A stretch of 64,000 nt of DNA, taken from Thioclava indica (GTDB taxonomy: Bacteria > Pseudomonadota > Alphaproteobacteria > Rhodobacterales > Rhodobacteraceae). The notes beneath the pieces were generated by a model that saw nothing but the letters and a program-made list of their open reading frames with translations, had not been told where the DNA came from and searched no databases. Position 1 is the stretch's first letter. Each line of letters begins with the position of its first letter. Shown here one piece after another: positions 9,133-17,659 of the stretch. The translations under genes and the position numbers were made by a program. Location: the NCBI RefSeq assembly GCF_000714545.1, contig NZ_AUNB01000014.1, positions 1 through 64,000 on the forward strand. Reading direction: 5' to 3'.

Positions 9133-9198
9133 TTAGCCAACGCCTAATCGCTTATTTATTTGGCGAAGGGCTAAGGTAATGTGCGTTTTGCGAAACGC
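9133..9198 (-). promoter_or_regulatory. Probable LysR-controlled promoter region with two dyads
   Basis: The 160 bases between the LysR stop and the oxidoreductase start are AT-richer than the genes around them. TTAGCC (9133-9138) and GGCTAA (9169-9174) form an inverted repeat, extended inward by CGCC (9141-9144) and GGCG (9162-9165). A second perfect dyad, GCGTTT-TGCG-AAACGC, spans 9183-9198 and overlaps the LysR stop codon. Such dyads suit LysR-type binding sites upstream of the dehydrogenase and transporter genes. The function is inferred; no -35/-10 pair was convincing. Confidence 0.4.
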
Positions 9199-10151
9199 TA
9201 AAAGGCGTGGCGCAGCCCCTTGGGGCGCACCTGCAGCCCCGGCGCGTTATCGGGCGTGATCCTTGCAGTCGCATGTTCGATAAAGGCGCGGATGGATCGC
9301 GAGTTGCGCGCCCCCTCGCTCATCAGAAGTCCAAGTTTCAAGTTGCGCACCGGCCCCGTCAACGGCACCAGACATAGCTTTCGCCCGTCGGGCGCAAGCT
9401 CGGTCACGGGGCGGATATTGGCTAAACCATACCCAAACCCGTTGGCGACCAAGGAACGCATCACCGCGATATCGCGCGTGCGCTCTTCGATCATCGGAGA
9501 GATCCCGAGTTTGGTAAAGAAAGACAGGAAATACTCTGCGCTCATGGGCAAATCGAGCAGAACCATCGGATAATCCGACAGTTCGGCAGGCGAAACGCTT
9601 TCCAGATGGGCCAGTTCATGGGTTTCGTGCAAAAGCGCAAAGGGCGGCAAATCGATCAGCGGCACAAATTCCAGATCGGCGGGCACGTTCAGATCATAGG
9701 TCAGCGCGATATCAAGCCGGGCCGAGCGCAGCGCGTCAAACAATTCCTGCTGATCACGCTCGAACTGGTGGAACTGAATCTCGGGATAGGTATCGATGAA
9801 ACTGCGTCGGAGCTGGGGCAAAACGATCTGCGCGAAGGTGATCAGACACCCGACATTAAGCGGACCACGCACCTTTCCGGTAATGTCATTCGCCAAATCA
9901 TTCAGCGCGCCTGCACGTTCAAGCACCTCGCGCGCGGTATCCATGAACCGCGCCCCGCCCTGCGTCAGCGACAGCCCGTGGGCATGGCGGCGGATAAATA
10001 ACTGTAACCCGAATTCCGCTTCAAGCTGCGAGATCGCCGAAGAAATTGACGGCGAAGACACATTTACCTTTTCGGCGGCAAGCGCGATCGAGCCGCACTC
10101 GCCGACAGCAACGAAATATTCAAGTTGGCGAAGAGTGATGCGCAAGGCCAT
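9198..10151 (-). CDS. LysR-family transcriptional regulator
   Basis: A 317-residue regulator. The N-terminal winged helix-turn-helix is typical (LRQLEYFVAVGECGSIALAA, then SSPSISSAISQLE, about 6-55) and ends in the LFIRR...LTQGG stretch. The rest is a two-lobed periplasmic-binding-like effector domain. It sits between the aldehyde dehydrogenase gene and the trimethylamine-dehydrogenase-like gene, in the same direction as both. It therefore probably senses a pathway compound and controls the cluster; most LysR genes are divergent from their targets, so this co-directional place is slightly unusual. Confidence 0.92.
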   Translation of the reverse strand: MALRITLRQLEYFVAVGECGSIALAAEKVNVSSPSISSAISQLEAEFGLQLFIRRHAHGLSLTQGGARFMDTAREVLERAGALNDLANDITGKVRGPLNVGCLITFAQIVLPQLRRSFIDTYPEIQFHQFERDQQELFDALRSARLDIALTYDLNVPADLEFVPLIDLPPFALLHETHELAHLESVSPAELSDYPMVLLDLPMSAEYFLSFFTKLGISPMIEERTRDIAVMRSLVANGFGYGLANIRPVTELAPDGRKLCLVPLTGPVRNLKLGLLMSEGARNSRSIRAFIEHATARITPDNAPGLQVRPKGLRHAF

Positions 10152-10218
10152 AACTCATCCAATTCGATCTGAGGTTAGCCTCTCCCTTATTGTAAGCTGC
10201 CCTGCATCCCCTGCCCCG

Positions 10219-11712
10219 TCAATAGCTGATCCAGACGGTTTTGAGCGCCGTGTACTTGTCAAAACTGTGGATCGACAGATCACGGCCAAAGCCCGATTGC
10301 TTGACGCCGCCAAACGGGGTCATCGCGCTGAGCGCATCAACCGTATTGATCGACACCGTCCCAGCCACCAGCGCATCCGAGACACTCATCGCGCGGCTCA
10401 GATCCTTGGTCCAGACCGAGGCGGCCAAGCCGTAAACGGAATCATTGGCCAGCGCGATCGCCTCCTCATCGCTGCCAAAGGTCTGCACGCTCAGCACCGG
10501 ACCAAAGATCTCCTCGCGCACGATGCGTGCATCGCGGGGAACATCGGCGAAAATCGTGGGCTGAATGAACGCGTCCGATCCGTTGATCGTCATTCGCTCG
10601 CCCCCAGCCACCAGTCGCGACGACTGGCGCCCCGATTTCAGGAACCCCTCAACGCGCGCGGCGTGCTCGACATCCACCATCGCGCCCATCTTGGTCGCCG
10701 GATTGAGCGGATCGCCCGGCACAATCGCCTCGGCATGGGTCTTCAAGCGTTCGATCATCTCTTGCGCGATGCTTTCATGCAGCAGAAGTCGCGAATTGGC
10801 CGAACAAACCTCGCCCTGATTAAAGAATATGCCGAAGGCCGCCTTTTCAGCCGCCGCCTCAAGATCGGCATCCCCAAAAACGAGGTTAGGACTTTTGCCC
10901 CCCGTTTCCGGCCAGACCTGCTTCATGTTGCTTTCGCCCGAATAGCGCAGGAACATCTTACCCACCGCCGTTGAGCCGGTGAACACGAGGCAATCGATAT
11001 CCGGGTGACGGCCAAGCGCTTGCCCCGCATCTTCGCCAAAGCCGGTCACGACGTTCAGCACGCCATCGGGCAGCCCGGCCTCGGCGGCCAGCTCGGCCAG
11101 CCGCAGCGCGGAAAGCGGCGATTGTTCTGCGGGTTTGAGCACGACGGAATTGCCCGCAGCCAAAGCAGGCGCAAGTTTCCATGTAGCCATATCAAGCGGG
11201 AAGTTCCACGGCACGACCGCGCCCACAACGCCCAAGGGCACCCGCCGGATCATCGCAATATCGCGCCCGCCAGTCGGGGCAACCTCGTCATAAAGCTTGT
11301 CGATGGCCTCGGCGTGCCATTGGAAAAAATGCGCAGACCCGGGAACATCCACGTTCACCGTTTCCGAAATCGGCTTTCCCATATCCAGCGTGTCGAGCAG
11401 CGCGAATTCCTCAAGGTTTTCGCGCAACAGCGCGGCAAGGCGTAGCAGCACTTCCTTGCGCGCTCCCGGCGTCTGTTTCGACCAGCGCCCGTCTTCGAAC
11501 GCCGCACGCGCGACACTGACGGCGCGGTCGATATCCGCCGCGCCGCCCTTGGCGACATCGGTCAATACGCTGGCCGTCGCGGGGTTTACGCAGTCAAACC
11601 TTGCGCCCGATAAAGACGGGATGAATTTGCCGTCGATCCAGCATTGGTTGCGAAACGACATGGCCGAGGCCGCGCGAAGATAGTAATCGTGGCTTTGCAT
11701 CATAATCCTCAT
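10219..11712 (-). CDS. Aldehyde dehydrogenase (PuuC-like, NAD(P)-dependent)
   Basis: A 497-residue member of the aldehyde dehydrogenase superfamily. The catalytic Cys303 lies in NQGEVCSANSR, the general base Glu269 in WPETGGKSPN, and Asn170 in PWNFP. FTGSTAVGK is the coenzyme-binding loop. The WPETGGKSPN form and overall pattern point to the gamma-glutamyl-aminobutyraldehyde/betaine aldehyde group. The first ATG overlaps the DUF1028 stop (ATGA); an alternative start at 11703 or 11700, three or four codons later, has GAGG just upstream. In this cluster it would oxidise a semialdehyde made after ring opening or oxidative deamination, which is inference. Confidence 0.92.
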   Translation of the reverse strand: MRIMMQSHDYYLRAASAMSFRNQCWIDGKFIPSLSGARFDCVNPATASVLTDVAKGGAADIDRAVSVARAAFEDGRWSKQTPGARKEVLLRLAALLRENLEEFALLDTLDMGKPISETVNVDVPGSAHFFQWHAEAIDKLYDEVAPTGGRDIAMIRRVPLGVVGAVVPWNFPLDMATWKLAPALAAGNSVVLKPAEQSPLSALRLAELAAEAGLPDGVLNVVTGFGEDAGQALGRHPDIDCLVFTGSTAVGKMFLRYSGESNMKQVWPETGGKSPNLVFGDADLEAAAEKAAFGIFFNQGEVCSANSRLLLHESIAQEMIERLKTHAEAIVPGDPLNPATKMGAMVDVEHAARVEGFLKSGRQSSRLVAGGERMTINGSDAFIQPTIFADVPRDARIVREEIFGPVLSVQTFGSDEEAIALANDSVYGLAASVWTKDLSRAMSVSDALVAGTVSINTVDALSAMTPFGGVKQSGFGRDLSIHSFDKYTALKTVWISY

Positions 11713-12386
11713 TCGTCTCCGGGTACGCCATAAGAGGGGGCGGCACTTGGGTTGCGCGCACGTGTCACGTAGTCGTCGGCCTGCGGTTTATAGACCTCCC
11801 AAGCGCGCGCCATTGCCGCAATGGGGCAGTCTGTTTCGATCCAATCGATGCGCAACTCGGCATAGGGCCAGCTTTCGCGATCAACAATCAAGAGCCCTGC
11901 GGAGTGGACGGGACCAGCCTCGCCGCCCGCCTCGATTGCGGCCCGCATCGCGGCGATCAAACGATCGCCAAGTGCGCCTTCGGCCTGTTCAAACCCCGCA
12001 ACCATTGCCGCAGGCACGCCCTCATCAGCCAGCAGATTGCCCCCCGCCGCGCAATCGCGCCCCAGCGCTGATGTCCAAAGGCCCAGCGCCTGCGTGCCCG
12101 AATGCACCGCGCAATGTCCTGCGCCGTCAATGGCCAGCAATTGGCGGTAATCGGCAAACCCATCCGCCGCGATTGCAGCATCCACCGCTTGCTGCGCATC
12201 TGCCCCTGCCGCCATTTCATCAAGCATCAGCGGCCCAAGCGCGGGATTGGTCACGTTCTGCGTCGCCGCCGCACCAACTCCGGCACGCGCAAACGCGCAG
12301 CGCGCAGCAACAGCGGGTGACGAAGACGAAATCGCCATCCCGAATTGTCCGGTTTGGGCGCAACGCGCCACGATGGAAAATGTCAT
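11709..12386 (-). CDS. DUF1028 family protein (Ntn-hydrolase-like)
   Basis: A 225-residue protein matching DUF1028, starting MTFSIVARCAQTGQFGMAIS and containing the family's AATQNVTNP and GVPAAMVAGFE stretches. The fold is thought to resemble Ntn hydrolases, but no biochemical role is firmly established. DUF1028 genes often occur beside RidA and amidase genes in catabolic clusters, as here: RidA is 61 bases upstream and the aldehyde dehydrogenase overlaps downstream by 4 bases. A role in amide hydrolysis of a pathway intermediate is plausible but unproven. Confidence 0.85.
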   Translation of the reverse strand: MTFSIVARCAQTGQFGMAISSSSPAVAARCAFARAGVGAAATQNVTNPALGPLMLDEMAAGADAQQAVDAAIAADGFADYRQLLAIDGAGHCAVHSGTQALGLWTSALGRDCAAGGNLLADEGVPAAMVAGFEQAEGALGDRLIAAMRAAIEAGGEAGPVHSAGLLIVDRESWPYAELRIDWIETDCPIAAMARAWEVYKPQADDYVTRARNPSAAPSYGVPGDE

Positions 12387-12447
12387 GTTCTGTTGTCCTT
12401 TGTGCTTGTCTCACTACCGGCGGGGCGCAGCGCCCAGCTGAACCACC

Positions 12448-12861
12448 TCAATCGGGAATGACGGCCGTGGCGTCGATCTCGACCAGCCACGAGGGGCGCG
12501 CCAGACAGGTCACTACGACCCCTGTCGAGACAGGATGCACGCCTTTGATATATTCACCCATCGTACGATAGACCGCCTCGCGATGGCGCACATCGGTCAG
12601 ATACACCGTCACCTTGCACAGATGCGACATGTCCCCGCCCGCCTCTTCGATTAACTGGCGGATGTTTTGCATCACCTTATGGGTCTGCTCGACCGGATCA
12701 GAACTGCCGATATCTGCAGCGGTATCAAGCTCTTGCGGACATTGGCCGCGCAAGAAGATCGTCGCGCCCCGCGCAACGACAGCTTGGCACAGGTCATTGT
12801 CGAGGTTCTGCTCGGGATAGGTGTCCTTGGTATTGAATTTGCGAATGCGGGTATGGGCCAT
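12448..12861 (-). CDS. RidA family (YjgF/YER057c/UK114) deaminase
   Basis: A 137-residue RidA-fold protein. The conserved Arg122 and Glu129 lie in ARPSWLVEIDATAV, as in enamine/imine deaminases, and HLCKVTVYLTDV is the usual central segment. I chose the ATG at 12861, with GGAG about 11 bases upstream. The frame is open well beyond this start, but that part runs antiparallel through the neighbouring monooxygenase and is not coding. Family members hydrolyse reactive enamines, for example 2-aminoacrylate, or 2-aminomuconate in ring-cleavage pathways. Its place after two monooxygenases suggests that oxidation here produces an enamine or imine. Confidence 0.9.
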   Translation of the reverse strand: MAHTRIRKFNTKDTYPEQNLDNDLCQAVVARGATIFLRGQCPQELDTAADIGSSDPVEQTHKVMQNIRQLIEEAGGDMSHLCKVTVYLTDVRHREAVYRTMGEYIKGVHPVSTGVVVTCLARPSWLVEIDATAVIPD

Positions 12862-12892
12862 TGGGCGCTCCGTGGAGTGTTTGAAAGAAAGA

Positions 12893-14161
12893 TTACGCGT
12901 TTTCGGAGACCGGCGCATCGGCGGCGCGATATTCCAGATAGGCGCGTTGTTTGCAGATGTGGTCGGCGACATATTTTGCATCATGCCACACCCCCCAAAT
13001 GAAGGAAGAGCCACGCCGCGTCTGCCACGGCAACCCGAGGAAATAAACACCGGGTTCGGTTGACACACCGCGCTGATGGGCCGGACGCCCTGCCGCGTCC
13101 AACGCATCGACCTTGAGCCAGCTATAATCCACCCCGAAACCGGTCGCCCAGATGATCGTGGTAATCCCCGCCTGTGCGAGATCGAGCGACGCAATCGGCT
13201 CACGCATGCACTCTGGATCGGGGCCGATTTCATGGGCCTCGGGTTCCTCGGGCAGATCAATGCCGTTACGCTCGACATATTGATCGGCTTCGCGCAGCAG
13301 GGAGAGGTAGTTCTCATCGCCCTTCGCGATATTGCCGACCAGATCAGAGGCAAAGCTGAGCACCCCGTCCTGACAGCTCTCGGTGCGCCCCAGCAGCACC
13401 ATGCCGCGCGCGGCCAGTTTGCGGAAATCGACCGTTTCACCGCCATTTGCACCGCTCACCGCGATCGTGGTGTGCTCGACGCCGGGCGTGGCCTCGGCAT
13501 CCCATTTGTTGAGAACGCCCAGCCACCAGACGAAATCGCGCCCGCGATAGCGACGCGGCGGGCGATCATGCGGGCCGACCGAAAGATAGACCTTGCGCCC
13601 CGACGCCAATAGCTCATCGGCAATCTGCACGCCCGACGAACCCGCCCCGACAACCAGCACGGCCCCTTCGGGCAATTGCGCCGGATTGCGATAGGCGCTG
13701 GAATGGATCTGCGTCAACCCTTCCGTTTCAGGCACAACCGGCGGGATCACCGGCAGTTGAAATGCTCCGGTGGCGGCCACGACATAGTCCGCTTCGATCT
13801 CGCCCTGCGAGGTCGTGACGTGAAAGCCCGGCCGTCCTGTGTTGCGCACCACTTCACTGACCTCGACACCGCAGCGCACAGGCGCATCGATTTGCTTGGC
13901 GAAGGTCTCGAAATAATCGGCGACTTCGTCTTTGGCGACGAAGGCATCCGGATCCCCCTCGAATTCCAAATCCGGAAAGCGGTCATGCCAGGCTGGCCCG
14001 TTCGCCGCCAGCGAGTCCCAGCGCACTGAACGCCAGCGTTCCGCGATCCGGTCGCGCTCAAGCACGAGGTGGGATACGCCCGCTTTGCGCAGATGCGCGC
14101 TCATGGCCAAGCCCGCTTGGCCTGCGCCAACGACGAGCGTCTCGACTTTCTCAACTGTCAT
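12893..14161 (-). CDS. Flavoprotein monooxygenase (CzcO/YUCCA-like)
   Basis: A 422-residue FAD- and NAD(P)H-binding oxidoreductase. The FAD Rossmann motif is GAGQAG (12-17) and the second dinucleotide motif GAGSSG (172-177); the C-terminal ATGFGVDYSWL is the usual ATG motif. It resembles single-component flavin monooxygenases and the CzcO group. It lies between the HpaB-like oxygenase (45 bases upstream) and RidA (31 bases downstream). It may oxygenate an amine or indole-like substrate on its own; whether it also supplies reduced flavin to the HpaB-like enzyme is unknown and would be unusual for this family. Confidence 0.85.
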   Translation of the reverse strand: MTVEKVETLVVGAGQAGLAMSAHLRKAGVSHLVLERDRIAERWRSVRWDSLAANGPAWHDRFPDLEFEGDPDAFVAKDEVADYFETFAKQIDAPVRCGVEVSEVVRNTGRPGFHVTTSQGEIEADYVVAATGAFQLPVIPPVVPETEGLTQIHSSAYRNPAQLPEGAVLVVGAGSSGVQIADELLASGRKVYLSVGPHDRPPRRYRGRDFVWWLGVLNKWDAEATPGVEHTTIAVSGANGGETVDFRKLAARGMVLLGRTESCQDGVLSFASDLVGNIAKGDENYLSLLREADQYVERNGIDLPEEPEAHEIGPDPECMREPIASLDLAQAGITTIIWATGFGVDYSWLKVDALDAAGRPAHQRGVSTEPGVYFLGLPWQTRRGSSFIWGVWHDAKYVADHICKQRAYLEYRAADAPVSENA

Positions 14162-14206
14162 TTTGGGGGTCCTTTTTCGGAATTCTTGAATTCGTTTGGG
14201 GGAAGG

Positions 14207-15709
14207 TCATGGCGTGGTTTCGACGGCTTGGGGCGCACTGGAAAACCAGCGGCTGGTCGGGCTGTCGGCGCAGGTCAGCGTCTTGTCCCCCATCACCCGC
14301 TCGCTCAGCCCGGCTGCCTCTTTGACGAAGGCAATCGGCCCGTCCCAATCGAAATTGCGATAGACCGAGGCGAGATGCGCGTAAGGGGGAGATTGCGCGA
14401 ACAGCTGGAAGCTGAGGCGGTGGCCAGCATAATCCGAGTTGAGCAAATCACGCGCGAAAGCCAGCAATTTGCGGCGATCCTCGGCGATCCATTCGTCGTC
14501 AAGCGTATAGACCTTGTCTAGCCAAGGCGCGGTTTCCGACGCCTTGAAACTGGCAATATCGGGTGTCAGGCTAACCTGCCCGCCGCACAGTTCGCGCGCG
14601 AGATGCATCATCTGCGCCAACTGGCTGCCCGCCAGCACGCGCCCCGTATAAAGCAGCGATTGGTTGGGCATCATCAGCCCACCGGGCGAGCGCTCGGCCA
14701 TCGCAAGTGCGGCGCTTAGATGGGCGTTGATGCCCTCGCGATAGCAGGCAAGCTGGGCAAGTTTTTCCTGCACAGGCTGCAATCTGTCCAAGCCACTCTG
14801 GCGCAGGTTCAACAGCGCCGCGCCAATCATCATGTCCGCGAATTTCAGGCTGCGCTGCATAAAGGCAAAGGCGGAATAGCGATGCAGCGTCGCGCGCACG
14901 ATCATTGCCGCCTTGACGCTGCGATAAAACAGCACGTTTTCCCAAGGGATCAGCACATCATCAAAAATGACGAGCGTATCGATCTCGTCAAAGCGGTTCG
15001 ACAGCGGGTAATCCTCAGCCGAAGCGCGCCCGGCAAAGCCAGTGCGGCAGATGAATTTCAGCCCCCGCGCCGAGAGATCGCAAATAAAGCCCAGCGCATA
15101 GGCGCTCCCGTCCCCGTCACCCCAATCCGAGATCGTGGGCTTTGTGAATGCCTGATTGGCATAGGCGGCGGCGGTTTCGTACTTTGCCCCGCGAACGATG
15201 ATACCAGCGTCGGTCTCGCGCACGACATGCAGGCGCATGTCGCTATCTTGGCCCAGTTTCGGGTCGGTATTGGCAGAGACGTGAAACGGGTCGGTCTGCG
15301 TCAGCGCCGCGATATGGGTTTCGATATTGCCGCTGAATTGCGGATCGAGAGCGTGCAGCGCGTCTTTGGCGTCGTAAAGCGACCACATCTCGCCCGCCGT
15401 CTCATCGCCGACGCGCGTCACGATCCCACCGACTGTATCAAGCACCAGATCTGTGGCGCGCCGCTTGGCCCACCAATCCGCCTGCGTGAAGGGCAAGGCA
15501 TTGCCAATCGCCTGAACATCATCGTCACGCTTGATCGTCATGATCGGCGCGGTCTCGGGCGCATGGGCCATGTCGTAGATCTTGGCACGGATATCCACAA
15601 GCGGGCGAAACATCGGATGGGTGGTGACATCGCGCACAGTCTCGCCATTGACGAATACATCACGCCCGTCACGGATCGAGTCCCGATAGTCGTCACCTGT
15701 GCGGATCAT
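14207..15709 (-). CDS. HpaB-family FADH2-dependent monooxygenase
   Basis: A 500-residue member of the 4-hydroxyphenylacetate 3-monooxygenase oxygenase family (acyl-CoA dehydrogenase-like fold): helical N-terminal domain (about 1-140), beta domain (140-270, ending CRTGFAG) and C-terminal helices. The start ATG is the one at 15709, giving MIRTGDDYRDSIRDGRDVFV, a typical family N terminus. HpaB enzymes hydroxylate or ring-oxidise aromatic substrates with FADH2 from a separate reductase (HpaC). No HpaC-like gene is in this window, so the reductase must be encoded elsewhere. The substrate is probably not 4-hydroxyphenylacetate, since no homoprotocatechuate gene is nearby. Confidence 0.88.
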   Translation of the reverse strand: MIRTGDDYRDSIRDGRDVFVNGETVRDVTTHPMFRPLVDIRAKIYDMAHAPETAPIMTIKRDDDVQAIGNALPFTQADWWAKRRATDLVLDTVGGIVTRVGDETAGEMWSLYDAKDALHALDPQFSGNIETHIAALTQTDPFHVSANTDPKLGQDSDMRLHVVRETDAGIIVRGAKYETAAAYANQAFTKPTISDWGDGDGSAYALGFICDLSARGLKFICRTGFAGRASAEDYPLSNRFDEIDTLVIFDDVLIPWENVLFYRSVKAAMIVRATLHRYSAFAFMQRSLKFADMMIGAALLNLRQSGLDRLQPVQEKLAQLACYREGINAHLSAALAMAERSPGGLMMPNQSLLYTGRVLAGSQLAQMMHLARELCGGQVSLTPDIASFKASETAPWLDKVYTLDDEWIAEDRRKLLAFARDLLNSDYAGHRLSFQLFAQSPPYAHLASVYRNFDWDGPIAFVKEAAGLSERVMGDKTLTCADSPTSRWFSSAPQAVETTP

Positions 15710-15809
15710 CCCATGATCTCCAGTGAAGTTGCAGCCTTGCTGACAAGAGATTGGCGCAGGAATGGCGTAGGTAAAAGCATAACCTTCATCAGCATTGATT
15801 AGCCCCCCC

Positions 15810-17396
15810 CTAACCCGTCAGCACCATTCGCGCACAACGCTCGCCGATCATCATCGACGGCACATTGGTGTTGCCGCCAATCAGCGTGGGCATGATTGAG
15901 GCATCAGCCACGCGCAGATTTTCGATCCCGTTGACCTTCAAACTGGACGGGTCCACGACCGCCAGCGGATCGGTGCCCATTTTGCAGGTGCCAACGGGGT
16001 GATAGACTGTCAGCGCCTCTGCGCGCAGATATGCGAGTATCTCCTCGTCGCTTTGCACCTGTGCCCCGGGCAGCATTTCGCGCCCGCGCACATCGTCAAA
16101 GGCCGGATCGGCAAAAATTGAACGCGCGACCTTGATCCCCTCAACCAGTGTTTTGGCATCTTGCGGGTCGGTGAAAAAGCGATGGTCAATCTCGGCCTGC
16201 CCATCACGCCCCAACCGGATCTCACCCACGGATTTAGGCCGCAGCACACAGGTATGCACCGCATAGCCATGGCCATATTCCACCAGCCGCCCCCGATGCG
16301 AACGATAGCCCGGCACGAAATGAAACTGGATGTCAGGATCGGTTCCGGCATATTTCGTGCGCGCAAATCCCCCGGCCTCGACATAATTGGTGCTGAGCAT
16401 CCCCTTGCGCGCAAACAGGAATTTGAAGGGTGCTGCGATCATCGCAGGCAGGTTGGCCAGCGACAGCCCCAAGGTCTTTGTCGATTTCGAGCGCACGGTG
16501 ATCATGCCATCGATATGATCGCGCAGGTTCTGCCCAACGCCAGCAAGATCATGCGCCACCTCAACTCCTGCGGATTTCAGCATCGCCGCAGGGCCGATGC
16601 CCGAGCGCATCAGCAAACTGGGCGAACCAATCGCACCCGCCGACAAGATAACTTCGCGCCGCGCACGCAAAACGCGCAGCCCTTGGTCATCGCGCACCTC
16701 GACCCCGACCGCGCGCTTGCCCTCTAGGATAACCCGCGTTGTTTCCGTTCCGCTAAGGATAGTCAGGTTTTCCCGATCCCGCACCGGATGCAGGAACGCT
16801 CGGTAGGAGGACCAGCGCAAACCGTTCTTTTGCGTGACATTGTAGATGCCAAGCCCTTCTTGCGTGCCGCCATTGAAATCGCGATTTTCGTGCAGCCCAA
16901 CCGCGCGCCCCGCCGCAATGAAACTCGCATCCAATGGGTTAGGGTCGCGCGGGGTATCGACGAAAACCTCGCCCTTAAATCCGTGCCAGTCGGGCGATTG
17001 ATTCAGTTGATTGGATTCGAGATCCTTGAAGACGGGCAGCACGTCATCCCACGCCCAGCCCGTGCACCCCAGATCGCGCCATTCATCGTAATCCGAACTG
17101 GCCCCGCGAATGAACACCATCGAGTTGATCGTCGACGACCCGCCCAGCGCCTTGCCGCGATTGACCGGAATGCGGCGATTGTTCAGCTCTGGTTGCGGCG
17201 TGCCAATATAGGCGTAATCGTATTTCGCGTTGCCATAAAGCGAGAGAATTCCGGCAGGCACATGCACATTGGGCGCGCGCTCGGAACCGCCCCCCTCGAT
17301 AACACAAACCCGATTGGCGGGATCGGCGGACAGTCGATTTGCCAAAACGCAGCCAGCGCTGCCCGCGCCAATGATGATATAGTCGAAATCGCCCAT
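15810..17396 (-). CDS. GMC-family oxidoreductase (choline dehydrogenase-like)
   Basis: A 528-residue flavoprotein of the glucose-methanol-choline family. The FAD motif is GAGSAG (10-15), followed by GGSSTINSMVFIRG and, near the C terminus, YHPVGTCKMG with the catalytic His and TNVPSMMIGERCA. I chose the ATG at 17396: GGAG lies 9 bases upstream and the flavin fold begins at once; the open frame runs further but adds no family sequence. It oxidises an alcohol to an aldehyde, so an amino- or choline-like alcohol is a reasonable guess in this cluster. It is the first gene of the cluster in transcription order, with an imperfect 15-bp dyad 60 bases upstream. Confidence 0.9.
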   Translation of the reverse strand: MGDFDYIIIGAGSAGCVLANRLSADPANRVCVIEGGGSERAPNVHVPAGILSLYGNAKYDYAYIGTPQPELNNRRIPVNRGKALGGSSTINSMVFIRGASSDYDEWRDLGCTGWAWDDVLPVFKDLESNQLNQSPDWHGFKGEVFVDTPRDPNPLDASFIAAGRAVGLHENRDFNGGTQEGLGIYNVTQKNGLRWSSYRAFLHPVRDRENLTILSGTETTRVILEGKRAVGVEVRDDQGLRVLRARREVILSAGAIGSPSLLMRSGIGPAAMLKSAGVEVAHDLAGVGQNLRDHIDGMITVRSKSTKTLGLSLANLPAMIAAPFKFLFARKGMLSTNYVEAGGFARTKYAGTDPDIQFHFVPGYRSHRGRLVEYGHGYAVHTCVLRPKSVGEIRLGRDGQAEIDHRFFTDPQDAKTLVEGIKVARSIFADPAFDDVRGREMLPGAQVQSDEEILAYLRAEALTVYHPVGTCKMGTDPLAVVDPSSLKVNGIENLRVADASIMPTLIGGNTNVPSMMIGERCARMVLTG

Positions 17397-17455
17397 GCCT
17401 GTTCTCCAGTTCGCATTGATCGCACCATGCTCTGGCAACCGGCTTAGCCCGCAGA

Positions 17456-17488
17456 AGCTTTTTCCGAGGCTTGGCTTCGGGAAAAGCT
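17456..17488 (-). promoter_or_regulatory. Imperfect 15-bp dyad upstream of the GMC oxidoreductase
   Basis: Positions 17456-17470 and 17474-17488 are complementary at 13 of 15 places around a 3-base centre. The arms keep AGCTTTT, CCGA and GC. It lies about 60 bases before the first gene of the catabolic cluster, in the 263-base gap after the DUF2207 gene. It could be an operator or the leader hairpin of the cluster mRNA. The rest of the gap shows no gene. Confidence 0.4.
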
Positions 17489-17659
17489 AATATTGCGTAA
17501 AAAATCACCTAACTATCTGTAATTTAACGAACCACCGCGCGAGACGGCAAAACGCTTATAGAGCGGCATTTTTGAACCGCCCAACGAACACGAGCACCTG
17601 CCTAAAACCTGAGCAGCCTGCAAACGGCCTTCTTGAACCAGCGCCATTCAACGCGGCTC

